DNA of 64,000 nt from Pseudomonas sp. PDM04 (GTDB taxonomy: Bacteria > Pseudomonadota > Gammaproteobacteria > Pseudomonadales > Pseudomonadaceae), in assembly GCF_014851765.1 (NCBI RefSeq), contig NZ_JACVAI010000003.1, positions 372,001-436,000 of the forward strand, read 5' to 3'. Positions 52,373 through 63,345 of the stretch are shown piece after piece; positions within the stretch are counted from its first letter, which is position 1, and each line of letters starts with the position of its first letter. The position numbers and the translations under genes are program-made. The notes beneath the pieces were generated by a model. That model was not told where the DNA came from and made no database searches. It worked only from the letters and a program-made list of their open reading frames with translations.

Positions 52373-55225
52373 TTAAGCGTAGCTTTCGATCGACGGGCAG
52401 GCGCACACCAGGTTGCGATCGCCGAAGACGTTGTCGACGCGACCGACCGGCGGCCAGTATTTGCCTTCGACCAGCGACGCAACCGGGTACACCGCCTGCT
52501 CGCGGCTGTACGGGTGCGACCACTCGCCGACCAGCTCCGCTGCGGTGTGCGGGGCGTTTTTCAGCGGGTTGTCGTCCTTGTCCAGGGTGCCGTTTTCCAC
52601 CGCGCGGATTTCTTCGCGAATGCGGATCATGGCGTCGCAGAAGCGGTCCAGTTCTTCCCTGGATTCACTTTCGGTCGGCTCGATCATCAGCGTGCCTGCG
52701 ACCGGGAACGACATGGTCGGGGCGTGGAAGCCGAAGTCGATCAGGCGCTTGGCCACGTCGTCGACGCTGATGCCGCTGCTGTCCTTGAGCGGGCGCAGGT
52801 CGAGGATGCATTCGTGCGCCACCAGGCCGTTGCTGCCGGTGTACAGCACCGGGTAGTGCTCTTCGAGGCGACGGGAAATGTAGTTGGCGTTGAGGATCGC
52901 CAGTTGCGAAGCCCGCTTGAGGCCGGCGCCACCCATCATGCGGATGTACATCCAGGTGATCGGCAGGATGCTCGCGCTGCCGAACGGCGCTGCGCAGACT
53001 GCGCCTTCCTTGCGTTCCATCTGCGCGTGGCCCGGCAGGAATGGCGCCAGGTGCGATTTCACGCCAATCGGGCCGACGCCCGGGCCGCCACCGCCGTGGG
53101 GAATGCAGAACGTCTTGTGCAGGTTCAGGTGCGAGACGTCGCCGCCGAACTTGCCCGGTGCGCAGAGGCCGACCATTGCGTTCATGTTGGCACCGTCGAT
53201 GTACACCTGGCCGCCGTTGTCATGAATGATGCCGCAGATTTCGCGGATGCCTTCCTCGAACACGCCGTGGGTCGACGGGTAGGTGATCATCAGTGCGGCA
53301 AGGTGCTCGCGGTGCTCGATGGCCTTGGCGCGCAGGTCTTCGATATCGACGTTGCCACGGGCATCGCACGCGGTGACCACGACACGCATGCCGGCCATCT
53401 GGGCGGTGGCCGGGTTGGTGCCATGGGCGGACGACGGGATCAGGCAGATGTCGCGACGGTCTTCACCACGGCTCTGGTGGTAGGCGCGAATCGCCAGCAG
53501 GCCTGCGTACTCACCTTGCGAACCGGCGTTCGGTTGCAGCGAAATCGAGTCGTAACCGGTGGCGGCACAGAGCATCGCTTCCAGTTCGTCGGTCAGTTGC
53601 TGGTAACCGGCGCTTTGCTCGGCCGGCGCGAACGGGTGCAGGGCGCCGAATTCGGCCCAGGTCACCGGGATCATTTCGCTGGCTGCGTTGAGTTTCATGG
53701 TGCAGGAGCCCAGCGGGATCATGGTGCGGTCGAGCGCCAGGTCCTTGTCGGCGAGCTTGCGCAGGTAGCGCATCAGCTCGGTTTCCGAGTGATAACGGTT
53801 GAACACCGGGTAGCTGAGGATCGGTGACTGGCGAACCAGCGCGGACGGGACGGTGCTTTGTACCGCGGCAGCGAGCGCAGCGAAGTCCGGCAGCGCTTTG
53901 CCTTCAGACAGCAGGGCCCACAGGGTTTCGACATCGGCCTGGGTGCTGGTTTCGTCCAGGGACAGGCCCAGGCGTTCGGCGTCGACCACGCGCAGGTTGA
54001 TCTGCTGGGCGCGCGCCTTGTCGTGCAGGCGGGCGGTGTTCGCGCCGGTGTTCAGCGTCAGGGTATCGAAGAAGTGGGCTTGCTCGACGACCAGGCCCAG
54101 GGTGCTCAGGCCTTTGGCCAGAATCGCGGTCAGGTGATGGATGCGCTGGGCGATCTGCGTCAGGCCTTTGGGGCCGTGGTAGACCGCGTACATGCTGGCG
54201 ATGTTGGCCAGCAGCACTTGTGCGGTGCAGATGTTGCTGGTGGCTTTCTCGCGACGGATGTGTTGCTCGCGGGTCTGCATGGCCAGGCGCAGGGCCGGCT
54301 TGCCGAAACGGTCCACGGACACGCCGACCAGACGGCCCGGCATGTCGCGCTTGAACGCATCCTTGGTGGAGAAGTACGCCGCATGCGGGCCACCGAAGCC
54401 CAGCGGTACGCCAAAACGTTGCGCGCTGCCGATGGCCACGTCGGCGCCGAACTCGCCTGGCGGGGTGAGCACGGTCAGGGCCAGCAGGTCGGCCGCGACC
54501 GCGACCAGTGCATTGGCGGCGTGGAAGCGTTCGGTCAGTTCGCGGTAGTCGAACAGGTCACCGTTGCTCGCCGGGTACTGCAGCAGGGCGCCGAAGAATG
54601 GCGTCACGTCGCTCAGTTCGCGCTCGTCACCGACGACCACGTCGATACCCAGCGGCTCGGCACGGGTGCGCAGCACGTCGAGGGTCTGCGGGTGGCAATG
54701 GGCGGAAGCGAAGAACTGGTGGCTGCCCTTGTTCTTGCTCAGGCGTTTGCAGAAGGTCATGGCTTCGGCGGCAGCGGTGGCTTCGTCGAGCAGGGAGGCG
54801 TTGGCGATCGGCAGGCCGGTGAGGTCGCTGATCAGGGTCTGGAAGTTCAGCAACGCTTCGAGACGGCCCTGGGAAATTTCCGGCTGGTACGGGGTGTACG
54901 CGGTGTACCAGGCCGGGTTTTCCAGCAGGTTGCGCAGGATCGGCGCCGGCGTGTGGGTGCCGTAGTACCCCTGACCGATGTAGGTCTTGAACAGTTGATT
55001 GCGGGCGGCGATGCCCTTGATCAGCGCCAGGGCATCGGCTTCGCTGAGGCCGTCATCCATATCGAGCACGCTGGTGCCCTTGATGCTTTCCGGGATCACG
55101 CTGGCGCTCAACGCTTCCAGCGAGTCGAAACCGAGGCTGTTGAGCATGGCTTGCTCATCGCCGGAACGCGGGCCGATATGACGGGCGATGAATTCGTTGG
55201 CGGTGCTCAGGTTGACTTGAGTCAT
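52373..55225 (-). CDS. gcvP: Glycine dehydrogenase (decarboxylating), P protein
   Basis: A 950-residue PLP enzyme that decarboxylates glycine and loads GcvH. The two homologous halves are present in one chain. The PLP lysine is in [19 protein letters not shown]. The N-terminus has the family pattern [17 protein letters not shown]. The RBS is TGAGGAG. It lies 11 bases after gcvH. Length agrees with the fused P protein (about 950). Confidence 0.96.
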   Translation of the reverse strand: MTQVNLSTANEFIARHIGPRSGDEQAMLNSLGFDSLEALSASVIPESIKGTSVLDMDDGLSEADALALIKGIAARNQLFKTYIGQGYYGTHTPAPILRNLLENPAWYTAYTPYQPEISQGRLEALLNFQTLISDLTGLPIANASLLDEATAAAEAMTFCKRLSKNKGSHQFFASAHCHPQTLDVLRTRAEPLGIDVVVGDERELSDVTPFFGALLQYPASNGDLFDYRELTERFHAANALVAVAADLLALTVLTPPGEFGADVAIGSAQRFGVPLGFGGPHAAYFSTKDAFKRDMPGRLVGVSVDRFGKPALRLAMQTREQHIRREKATSNICTAQVLLANIASMYAVYHGPKGLTQIAQRIHHLTAILAKGLSTLGLVVEQAHFFDTLTLNTGANTARLHDKARAQQINLRVVDAERLGLSLDETSTQADVETLWALLSEGKALPDFAALAAAVQSTVPSALVRQSPILSYPVFNRYHSETELMRYLRKLADKDLALDRTMIPLGSCTMKLNAASEMIPVTWAEFGALHPFAPAEQSAGYQQLTDELEAMLCAATGYDSISLQPNAGSQGEYAGLLAIRAYHQSRGEDRRDICLIPSSAHGTNPATAQMAGMRVVVTACDARGNVDIEDLRAKAIEHREHLAALMITYPSTHGVFEEGIREICGIIHDNGGQVYIDGANMNAMVGLCAPGKFGGDVSHLNLHKTFCIPHGGGGPGVGPIGVKSHLAPFLPGHAQMERKEGAVCAAPFGSASILPITWMYIRMMGGAGLKRASQLAILNANYISRRLEEHYPVLYTGSNGLVAHECILDLRPLKDSSGISVDDVAKRLIDFGFHAPTMSFPVAGTLMIEPTESESREELDRFCDAMIRIREEIRAVENGTLDKDDNPLKNAPHTAAELVGEWSHPYSREQAVYPVASLVEGKYWPPVGRVDNVFGDRNLVCACPSIESYA

Positions 55226-55236
55226 GTGCGTGCTCC

Positions 55237-55620
55237 TCAGGCTTCGGCGTTGGCTTTGATCAGGCGGTCGTAGGCGTCCTGATCGAGCAGTTTGGCGACC
55301 GCCGAGGCGTCGGCCGGCTGAAAGCGGAAAAACCAGCCTTCACCCAGCGGGTCTTCGTTGACCAGTTCCGGGCTGCTGTCCAGTGCCGGGTTGACTTCCA
55401 GCACGTCGCCGTCCAGTGGCATGTACACGCCGCTGGCGGCCTTGACCGACTCCACGGTGGCGGCTTCTGCGCCTTTTTCATAAGCCTGCAGCTCGGGCAG
55501 TTGTACGAAAACCACGTCGCCCAGGGCGTTCTGTGCGAAAGCCGTGATGCCGACGGTGACACTGCCGTCCGCTTCGGCGCGCAGCCATTCGTGATCTTCA
55601 GTAAAACGCAACTCGCTCAT
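55237..55620 (-). CDS. gcvH: Glycine cleavage H protein (lipoyl carrier)
   Basis: A 127-residue lipoyl carrier, first gene of the operon. The lipoylated Lys is residue 60 in [15 protein letters not shown]. The rest of the hammerhead fold is intact ([41 protein letters not shown]). The RBS is AGGAG. A sigma-54 promoter lies about 90 bases upstream. Confidence 0.96.
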   Translation of the reverse strand: MSELRFTEDHEWLRAEADGSVTVGITAFAQNALGDVVFVQLPELQAYEKGAEAATVESVKAASGVYMPLDGDVLEVNPALDSSPELVNEDPLGEGWFFRFQPADASAVAKLLDQDAYDRLIKANAEA

Positions 55621-55707
55621 GGAAACTCCTAAGGGGCCAGACTCGTCTGGTGGACGCGGTTGAAAGGCTTTCGGGCAAAAGCCCTGCTTTTAATAAGGAC
55701 GATACTT

Positions 55708-55723
55708 AGCAAGAACACGGCCA
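55708..55723 (-). promoter_or_regulatory. Sigma-54 promoter of the gcv operon
   Basis: Read on the minus strand the sequence is TGGCCGTGTTCTTGCT. The GG and GC dinucleotides have the exact -24/-12 spacing of TGGCACG-N4-TTGC. The predicted start is near 55697, giving a leader of about 76 bases to the gcvH ATG. Confidence 0.8.
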
Positions 55724-55787
55724 ATGTTGTTTTTCCGTTATAAAACAATAAGTTATGTTTTGTAGTGAGCGCGCAAAGCGACCCGGG

Positions 55788-55805
55788 TGTAGCGAAATCG
55801 CTACA
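55788..55805. promoter_or_regulatory. Putative GcsR operator 1
   Basis: TGTAGCGAAATCGCTACA is a dyad with 7-base arms and a four-base spacer, of the form reported for P. aeruginosa GcsR (TGTAACG-N4-CGTTCCG, from memory). It lies about 65 bases upstream of the -24 box. Confidence 0.62.
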
Positions 55806-55868
55806 GGCTGGGGCGTGGAAAAAAGCATAACGGGATCAAAGCCTTGCACGGCGCTGATCAGGGAGGGG

Positions 55869-55886
55869 TGTATCGATTTCGTTCCG
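55869..55886. promoter_or_regulatory. Putative GcsR operator 2
   Basis: TGTATCGATTTCGTTCCG matches TGTAACG-N4-CGTTCCG at all but one specified base. It lies one base from operator 3, so the two are tandem on the same face at about two helical turns. Confidence 0.65.
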
Positions 55887-55887
55887 C

Positions 55888-55905
55888 TGTAGCGCTTTCA
55901 GTACA
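55888..55905. promoter_or_regulatory. Putative GcsR operator 3
   Basis: TGTAGCGCTTTCAGTACA has a good left arm and a weaker right arm. Its start is exactly 100 bases from that of operator 1 and 19 from operator 2. Confidence 0.5.
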
Positions 55906-55948
55906 GGTGGAGGTCGTTTTTGAGCAGGCCAGGGACTGCCCAATGATC

Positions 55949-56034
55949 GTGGGAGCGAGCCTGCCCGCGAAGCGGTCTGTCAGTCGCCACCATGTTGGCT
56001 GTGACACCGCTTCGCGAGCAGGCTCGCTCCCACA
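55949..56034. repeat. REP pair
   Basis: Inverted REPs (gtgggagcgagcctgcccgc and gcgagcaggctcgctcccac) lie directly after the gcsR stop on the minus strand. Confidence 0.88.
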
Positions 56035-56048
56035 GCAGGACGGAAGGC

Positions 56049-57557
<1,509 letters not shown>

Positions 57558-57646
57558 GGGGCGGTTTTCAATCTGACGAGCGGAGGGTGGCAAGTATGCC
57601 TTGGAGCGGGGTAATGGTGAAATCCCGTGGGGGATTTGCAGGGGGA

Positions 57647-57692
57647 CACCGATCCGCTGTGGGGGCGGGTTTGCTCCTACCTCGGATCGGTG
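57647..57692. repeat. Inverted repeat after the DUF5064 gene
   Basis: The arms caccgatccg and cggatcggtg lie just beyond the stop of the DUF5064 gene on the minus strand. The loop holds a REP-like core (gtgggggcgggtttgctcct). It is a likely 3' end for the arc transcript. Confidence 0.6.
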
Positions 57693-57698
57693 GCGGGT

Positions 57699-58061
57699 TT
57701 ATTCCAGATGCTCGGGTTTGACCGGGTCACCGGATTTCATGTCCAGTTGCAGGCGCACGTCCTCGAACATCGCGTCATAGTGCTTGTGGACCGAGCCGAT
57801 GCTGCTGTGGGTCTTGGGGATGCCATATTTCTCGGCGATTTTCGTCACGTTGCTGGCGAAGTTGTAGGCCTGGTCCTTGGGCAGGAAAAACGATTCCTCC
57901 ATGTCCTTGCCCTGCATGCTGCCTTGCAGGGTGAACAGCATCCCCTTGCCTTCCTTGGGGTCCTGCGTGACCTCGTATTTGAGGTGCAGGTTGTAGCTGA
58001 CATCGTCAGGCGTCAGCGCATGACGCTCGATGTGCAAGTAACCGGGCTCGAACTTGGCCAT
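57699..58061 (-). CDS. DUF5064 family protein
   Basis: A 120-residue soluble protein (MAKFEPGYLHIERHALTPDD) of the Pseudomonas-specific DUF5064 family, with no known function. No membrane segment, signal peptide or cysteine motif is seen. It starts 12 bases after the arcC stop and has a strong AAGGAG, so it is the fifth gene of the arcDABC operon here. Confidence 0.82.
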   Translation of the reverse strand: MAKFEPGYLHIERHALTPDDVSYNLHLKYEVTQDPKEGKGMLFTLQGSMQGKDMEESFFLPKDQAYNFASNVTKIAEKYGIPKTHSSIGSVHKHYDAMFEDVRLQLDMKSGDPVKPEHLE

Positions 58062-58073
58062 TGACGGTTCTCC

Positions 58074-59003
58074 TTATATATAAGTTATCCCGGGCTTCGC
58101 CGTACTGATGCGGGTACCGGCCGTGCCTTGGACGATCGCCTCGATGTCCGACAGTGAACCGATCACCGCCGTTTTTCCAGTATGGCGTGCGAACTCGCAG
58201 GCTGCCTGAACCTTGGGGCCCATGGAGCCGGCGGCGAAACCGAGCTTTTCGATTTCGTCGGGATGAGCGTAGCTGATGGCTTTCTGGGTCGGTTTGCCAA
58301 AGTCGATGTACGCGCCGTTGACGTCGGTGGCGATCACCAGCAGATCGCTCTCGAGCTGCTCGGCCAGCAGCGCCGAGCACAGGTCCTTGTCGATCACGGC
58401 TTCCACGCCTTGCAGCTTGCCCTGGGCGCCGTACATCGTCGGGATGCCGCCACCGCCGGCACAAATCACGATGCTGCCTTTTTCCAGCAGCCATTTGATC
58501 GGGCGAATTTCGAAGATGCGCTTGGGCCGGGGGCTGGCCACCACACGGCGGAATTTGTCGCCGTCCGGGGCAATCGCCCAGCCTTTTTCGGCGGCGAGTT
58601 TTTCCGCTTCGGCCTTGGCGTACACCGGACCGATGGGTTTGGTCGGGTTCTGGAACGCCGGGTCGTTGGCGTCGACTTCAACCTGGGTCAGCAAGGTGGC
58701 GAAGGGCACTTCAAAGTCCAGCAGGTTGCCCAGTTCCTGTTCGATGATGTAGCCGATCATGCCTTCGGTTTCGGCGCCGAGCACGTCCAGTGGATATGGT
58801 GAAACCGAGGTGTAGGCCGCCGCTTGCAGCGACAGCAGGCCGACCTGCGGGCCATTGCCGTGGGCGATGACCAGTTGATTGCCAGCGTGGACCTTGGCGA
58901 TTTGCTCGGTGGCGATGCGGATGTTGGCACGCTGGTTGTCCGCGGTCATGGGTTCACCGCGGCGGAGCAGGGCGTTACCGCCCAGAGCTACGACGATACG
59001 CAT
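58074..59003 (-). CDS. arcC: Carbamate kinase
   Basis: A 309-residue enzyme that makes ATP from carbamoyl phosphate, the energy-yielding step of the arginine deiminase pathway. Family motifs are [34 protein letters not shown] and [11 protein letters not shown]. The RBS is AAGGA. A frame 19 codons longer crosses REP-flanking sequence and is rejected. It is separated from arcB by a REP pair. Confidence 0.95.
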   Translation of the reverse strand: MRIVVALGGNALLRRGEPMTADNQRANIRIATEQIAKVHAGNQLVIAHGNGPQVGLLSLQAAAYTSVSPYPLDVLGAETEGMIGYIIEQELGNLLDFEVPFATLLTQVEVDANDPAFQNPTKPIGPVYAKAEAEKLAAEKGWAIAPDGDKFRRVVASPRPKRIFEIRPIKWLLEKGSIVICAGGGGIPTMYGAQGKLQGVEAVIDKDLCSALLAEQLESDLLVIATDVNGAYIDFGKPTQKAISYAHPDEIEKLGFAAGSMGPKVQAACEFARHTGKTAVIGSLSDIEAIVQGTAGTRISTAKPGITYI

Positions 59004-59040
59004 AATGCAGTCCTTCTCACAGATAAGTCCGAGGCTTTCT

Positions 59041-59129
59041 GTGGGAGCGAACCTGCACACGATGGCGGTATGACAGGCGACAACTGTGTCGACTGAAGTT
59101 GCGCTATCGCGAGCAGGCGCGCTCCCACA
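59041..59129. repeat. REP pair between arcB and arcC
   Basis: Inverted REPs (gtgggagcgaacctgcacac and gcgagcaggcgcgctcccac) lie inside the arc operon. The left copy is diverged. Such elements can set 3' ends and alter the relative level of downstream arcC. Confidence 0.78.
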
Positions 59130-59146
59130 TGGATCAATTGCAGCCG

Positions 59147-60157
59147 TTACAAATCAGCCAACGTCGACACCAGGATCGCCTTGATCGTGTGCATGCGGTT
59201 TTCCGCCTGCTCGAAGGCGATGCAGGCCGGCGACTCGAACACGTCGTCGGTGACCTCGATGCCGTTCTTCAGGTGCGGATACTGCTCGGCAATCTGCTTG
59301 CCGACCTTGGTATCGCTGTTGTGGAACGCCGGCAGGCAGTGCATGAACTTGGTGCGCGGGTTGCCGGTGGCTTTCATCAACTCGGCGTTGACCTGATAGG
59401 GCAGCAGTTGCTGGATACGTTCGGCCCAGGCTTCGACGGGCTCGCCCATCGACACCCAGACGTCGGTGTGGATGAAGTCCACGCCCTTGACCGCCGCTTT
59501 CGGATCTTCGGTCAGGGTGATGCGCGCGCCGCTTTCCTCGGCGTATTTGTTGCAGCGCTCAACCAGGTCGTCATGGGGCCACAGGGCCTTGGGCGCGCAG
59601 ATGCGCACGTCCATGCCCAGCTTGGAACCGACCAGCAGCAGCGAGTTGCCCATGTTGTTGCGGGCATCACCAAGGTAGGCGTAGCTGATCTCGTGGATGG
59701 GCTTGTCGGCATGCTCACGCATGGTCAACACGTCGGCGATCATCTGTGTCGGGTGGTACTCGTCGGTCAGGCCGTTGAACACCGGCACGCCGGCGAACTT
59801 GGCCAGTTCCTCGACGATTTCCTGCTTGAAGCCACGGTACTCGATGGCGTCGTACATGCGCCCCAGGACGCGGGCGGTGTCCTTCATGCTTTCCTTGTGG
59901 CCGATTTGCGAAGAGTTGGGGTCGATGTAGGTGACGTTGGCCCCCTGGTCATAGGCCGCGACTTCGAACGCGCAACGGGTGCGGGTAGAGGTTTTCTCGA
60001 AGATCAGCGCGATGTTGTTGCCCTTGAGATGCTGCTGTTCGGTGCCGGTGTATTTGGCGCGCTTGAGGTCGCGGGACAGGTCGAGCAGGTAACGCAATTC
60101 GCGAGGGGTGTGGTGTTCCAGGCTCAGCAGATTGCGGTTATGAATATTGAAAGCCAT
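59147..60157 (-). CDS. arcB: Catabolic ornithine carbamoyltransferase
   Basis: A 336-residue enzyme that phosphorolyses citrulline to ornithine and carbamoyl phosphate. The carbamoyl-phosphate motif is [18 protein letters not shown]. The ornithine-side motif is [13 protein letters not shown]. Length and context (between arcA and arcC) mark it as the catabolic form. Anabolic ArgF is shorter, about 305. The RBS is GGAG. Confidence 0.95.
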   Translation of the reverse strand: MAFNIHNRNLLSLEHHTPRELRYLLDLSRDLKRAKYTGTEQQHLKGNNIALIFEKTSTRTRCAFEVAAYDQGANVTYIDPNSSQIGHKESMKDTARVLGRMYDAIEYRGFKQEIVEELAKFAGVPVFNGLTDEYHPTQMIADVLTMREHADKPIHEISYAYLGDARNNMGNSLLLVGSKLGMDVRICAPKALWPHDDLVERCNKYAEESGARITLTEDPKAAVKGVDFIHTDVWVSMGEPVEAWAERIQQLLPYQVNAELMKATGNPRTKFMHCLPAFHNSDTKVGKQIAEQYPHLKNGIEVTDDVFESPACIAFEQAENRMHTIKAILVSTLADL

Positions 60158-60173
60158 GTCGGATCTCCAGAAA

Positions 60174-61430
60174 TCAGTAATCGATCGGGTCGCGGATGAT
60201 CGGGCAGGTCATGCAGTGGCCACCGCCACGTCCTCGTCCCAGTTCACCGGCGCTGATGGTGATGACTTCCACCCCGGCCTTGCGCAGCAGGGTGTTGGTG
60301 TAGGTGTTGCGGTCATAGCCGATCACCACGCCGGGCTCGACGGCGACCACGTTATTGCCGTCGTCCCATTGCTCGCGTTCGGCGGCGAAGCTGTTGCCGC
60401 CGGTTTCCACGACGCGCAACGCCTTGAGGTTGAGGGCGGCCGCCACGGTATCGAGGAAGTTGCTTTGTTCGCGGCGGATATCGATGTGCCCTGGTTTGCT
60501 TTCGTCAGGGCGCAGGGTGAAGGCGACGATCTGGTTCACCACCTCGGGGAAGATCGTCACAAGGTCGCGGTCGCAGAAGCTGAACACGGTGTCCAGGTGC
60601 ATCGCCGCGCGGGATTTGGGCAGGCCGGCGACGATCACGCGTTCCACCGCCTTGTTCTTGAACAGGTTCAATGCCAGTTGGCCGATGGCCTGGCGGGACG
60701 AGCGTTCGCCCATGCCGATCAGCACCACGCCGTTACCGATCGGCATCACGTCACCGCCTTCGAGGGTGGCGCTGCCGTGGTCCTGGTCCGGGTCGCCGTA
60801 CCAGATCTCGAAATCGGCGTTGGTGAACTGCGGGTGGAACTTGTAGATGGCGGTGGTCAGCAGGGTTTCCTGGCGACGCGCCGGCCAGTACATCGGGTTC
60901 AACGTCACGCCACCGTAGATCCAGCAGGTGGTGTCGCGGGTGAACTGGGTATTGGGCAGCGGCGGCAGGATGAAGCTGGAGTGACCGAGAAAGTCGCGGA
61001 ACATCTTGATGGTCTCGCCGCCGAAACTGTCCGGCAGGTCATCGGCGGACACGCCGCCAATCAGGAATTCCGCCGCTTTGCGCGGTTCCAGGCTTTTCAG
61101 CCACGATTTGACTTCATTGATCAGGCCCAGGCCGACCGAGTTGCCGGTGACCTTGCGCTCCAGAATCCAGTCCAGCGCTTCGGGGATGGCGACGATGTCG
61201 GTCAGCAGGTTGTGCATTTCCAGCACATCGATTCCGCGCTCGCGCATTTTGGTGACGAAATCGAAATGGTCACGCTTGGCCTGGGCCACCCACAGCACAT
61301 CATCGAAAAGCAGTTCGTCGCAGTTGTTCGGGGTCAGCCGCTGGTGGGCCAGGCCGGGGGAGCAAACCATGACTTTGCGCAGTTTGCCGGCTTCGGAATG
61401 TACGCCGTACTTAACTTTTTCCGTGGTCAT
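60174..61430 (-). CDS. arcA: Arginine deiminase
   Basis: A 418-residue enzyme that hydrolyses arginine to citrulline and ammonia. The catalytic Cys is in [13 protein letters not shown] near the C-terminus. Other active-site motifs are [16 protein letters not shown] and the His/Glu region [23 protein letters not shown]. The RBS is TGGAGG. Length is the usual 418. Confidence 0.96.
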   Translation of the reverse strand: MTTEKVKYGVHSEAGKLRKVMVCSPGLAHQRLTPNNCDELLFDDVLWVAQAKRDHFDFVTKMRERGIDVLEMHNLLTDIVAIPEALDWILERKVTGNSVGLGLINEVKSWLKSLEPRKAAEFLIGGVSADDLPDSFGGETIKMFRDFLGHSSFILPPLPNTQFTRDTTCWIYGGVTLNPMYWPARRQETLLTTAIYKFHPQFTNADFEIWYGDPDQDHGSATLEGGDVMPIGNGVVLIGMGERSSRQAIGQLALNLFKNKAVERVIVAGLPKSRAAMHLDTVFSFCDRDLVTIFPEVVNQIVAFTLRPDESKPGHIDIRREQSNFLDTVAAALNLKALRVVETGGNSFAAEREQWDDGNNVVAVEPGVVIGYDRNTYTNTLLRKAGVEVITISAGELGRGRGGGHCMTCPIIRDPIDY

Positions 61431-61458
61431 TACAGTGATCCTCCAGACAAAACAATCG

Positions 61459-62886
61459 TTACAGGGTCAGGAAACCGTCGTACAGCCCGTACGCCGCCAC
61501 CAGGGCGCCGACGATGACTGCCGCGAAGATCAGCTTCTCGACGTTGGTGAAAACCGGTTTGTTGACTTCAAGCTTGGCCTTGGCGAACAGGATCGCGCCG
61601 GGGGCATAGAGCAGGGCCGACAGCAGCAGGTATTTGACGCCACCGGCGTAGATCAGCCAGATCGCGTAGATCAGGGCGACAGCGCCGATGAACAGGTCTT
61701 TGCTGCGCTCGGAGGCCGCGTTCTCGTAACTCTCGCCACGCACCGCCAACAGCAATGCATACGCGGCCGACCACAGGTAAGGCACCAGGATCATCGAGGT
61801 GGCGAGGTAGATCAGCGACAGGTAGGTGCTGGCCGAAAACAGCGTGATGATCAGGAACAGCTGCACCATGGCGTTGGTCAGCCACAGGGCATTGACCGGC
61901 ACATGGTTGGCGTTTTCCTTGCGCAGGAACTCCGGCATGGTGTGGTCCTTGGCGGCAGCGAACATGATCTCCGCACACAACAGCACCCACGACAGCAGCG
62001 CACCCAGCAGCGAGATGATCAGGCCGACGCTGATCAATACCGCCCCCCAATGCCCGACCACGTGTTCCAGCACGGCCGCCATCGAAGGGTTCTGCAGTTT
62101 GGCCAGTTCCGGCTGGGTCATGATGCCCAGCGACAGCACGTTCACCAGCACCAGGAACAGCAGTACGGTGATGAAGCCGATCACGGTGGCTTTACCGACG
62201 TCGCTGCGTTTTTCCGCACGGGCCGAGAAAATGCTTGCACCCTCGATGCCGATGAACACCCAGACGGTGACCAGCATCATGTTGCGCACCTGGTTCATCA
62301 CACTGCCCAGGTCGGGGTTTTTCACGCCCCAGATGTCAGCGGTGAAGATGTCCAGCTTGAAGGCGAAAAGCGCGATAAGGACAAACAGCAGCAGCGGCAC
62401 GACCTTGGCGACGGTGGTCACCAGGTTGATGAACGCCGCTTCCTTGATCCCGCGCAGCACCAGGAAATGCACGGCCCACAACAGCACCGAGGCGCCGATC
62501 ACCGCGGCCGGGGTGTTCCCCTCCCCGAACACCGGGAAAAAGTAGCCCAGGGTACTGAACAGCAAAACGAAGTAACCGACGTTGCCCAGCCAGGCACTGA
62601 TCCAGTACCCCCAGGCGGACGAGAAACCCATGTAGTCGCCGAATCCGGCCTTGGCGTAGGCATAGACACCGCCGTCCAGATCGGGTTTGCGATTGGCCAG
62701 GGTCTGGAACACGAAGGCCAGGGTCAGCATGCCAACCGCAGTGATTGCCCACCCGATCAGCACGGCACCGACATCGGCACTGGCCGCCATGTTCTGCGGC
62801 AGGGAAAAGATCCCGCCACCTATCATCGAGCCAACAACCAACGCAACAAGTGCACCAAGTTTCAGTTTTCCGGGAGCTTCAGACAT
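61459..62886 (-). CDS. arcD: Arginine/ornithine antiporter
   Basis: A 475-residue APC-superfamily exchanger with about 12-13 helices, starting [20 protein letters not shown]. The substrate loop of helix 1 is [15 protein letters not shown]. It brings in arginine and exports ornithine for the deiminase pathway. It is the first gene of the operon, with GGAG upstream of the ATG and an Anr-like box 62 bases away. Confidence 0.95.
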   Translation of the reverse strand: MSEAPGKLKLGALVALVVGSMIGGGIFSLPQNMAASADVGAVLIGWAITAVGMLTLAFVFQTLANRKPDLDGGVYAYAKAGFGDYMGFSSAWGYWISAWLGNVGYFVLLFSTLGYFFPVFGEGNTPAAVIGASVLLWAVHFLVLRGIKEAAFINLVTTVAKVVPLLLFVLIALFAFKLDIFTADIWGVKNPDLGSVMNQVRNMMLVTVWVFIGIEGASIFSARAEKRSDVGKATVIGFITVLLFLVLVNVLSLGIMTQPELAKLQNPSMAAVLEHVVGHWGAVLISVGLIISLLGALLSWVLLCAEIMFAAAKDHTMPEFLRKENANHVPVNALWLTNAMVQLFLIITLFSASTYLSLIYLATSMILVPYLWSAAYALLLAVRGESYENAASERSKDLFIGAVALIYAIWLIYAGGVKYLLLSALLYAPGAILFAKAKLEVNKPVFTNVEKLIFAAVIVGALVAAYGLYDGFLTL

Positions 62887-62920
62887 CGCATGACTCCAGT
62901 GCAGGAGAAGAGAGACAACA

Positions 62921-62926
62921 GAATAA
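62921..62926 (-). promoter_or_regulatory. Possible -10 box of arcD
   Basis: TTATTC on the minus strand would place the start near 62914. That is 40-41 bases from the centre of the Anr-like box, the class II activator spacing. Confidence 0.5.
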
Positions 62927-62947
62927 ATCTGTTAGCAATTCAATCGT

Positions 62948-62961
62948 CTGACATAGATCAG
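62948..62961 (-). promoter_or_regulatory. Anr/Fnr-like box for arcDABC
   Basis: CTGACATAGATCAG (plus strand) is a dyad CTGAC-N4-ATCAG, close to the Anr consensus TTGAT-N4-ATCAA and to the site I recall in the P. aeruginosa arc promoter. Anr turns on this operon when oxygen is low. Confidence 0.6.
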
Positions 62962-63121
62962 TGCATGGGTGCATTCCATTGATAATGAAGCGCTTATGAA
63001 ACCTTCCAGGGCATAAGGGGAATCGCCGGATAAGCCCTGTCCAGAGGCCTTGGTCAAATGAAATGGAAACAACAGCGTTTAACCCGAACTTTTAAGCTAG
63101 TTCTTTTTCCGTTTTGTGCAA

Positions 63122-63176
63122 ATTTTGTCGGGCTTTTTGGATTTTGAAACGCCTTGTAAAAATCAACCGACAAAAT
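63122..63176. repeat. Spaced inverted repeat ATTTTGTCGG ... CCGACAAAAT
   Basis: Perfect 10-bp arms lie at 63122-63131 and 63167-63176, with 35 bases between. Each arm has a TGTCGG, similar to the TGTCGC core of Pseudomonas ArgR half-sites, but inverted rather than direct. Confidence 0.55.
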
Positions 63177-63345
63177 CACGCTCTTCGCTAACGCGTATAG
63201 AATCATTGGCTATAAATAAGAGGCGAACTTTGGCGTTGTTCAATAAACGTTATTACCCTGTCCCTATTTAGTTAAATCCCATCATGTGACGGTTTCTCGA
63301 TCATGGTTAATCTCCCGGCTCGATCGGGAAAATGGAGACGCAGGC

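Larger units (their letters stand above)
55621..56048. other. Control region between gcvH and gcsR
   Basis: About 430 bases without a gene. From gcvH outward it holds the leader, a sigma-54 promoter (55708-55723), three 18-bp dyads (55788-55905) and a REP pair (55949-56034) before the stop of the regulator gene. Confidence 0.7.
62887..63345. other. Divergent control region between the two arcD genes
   Basis: About 460 bases of AT-rich DNA with no gene. It holds the Anr-like box and -10 of arcD on the left, a long-spaced inverted repeat (63122-63176) and the unseen promoter of the second arcD on the right. Confidence 0.6.

Noticed and set aside
55621..55707. A glycine riboswitch in the gcvH leader
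   Set aside because: The leader is only about 76 bases and lacks the tandem aptamer layout. The sigma-54 promoter and GcsR sites already explain control.
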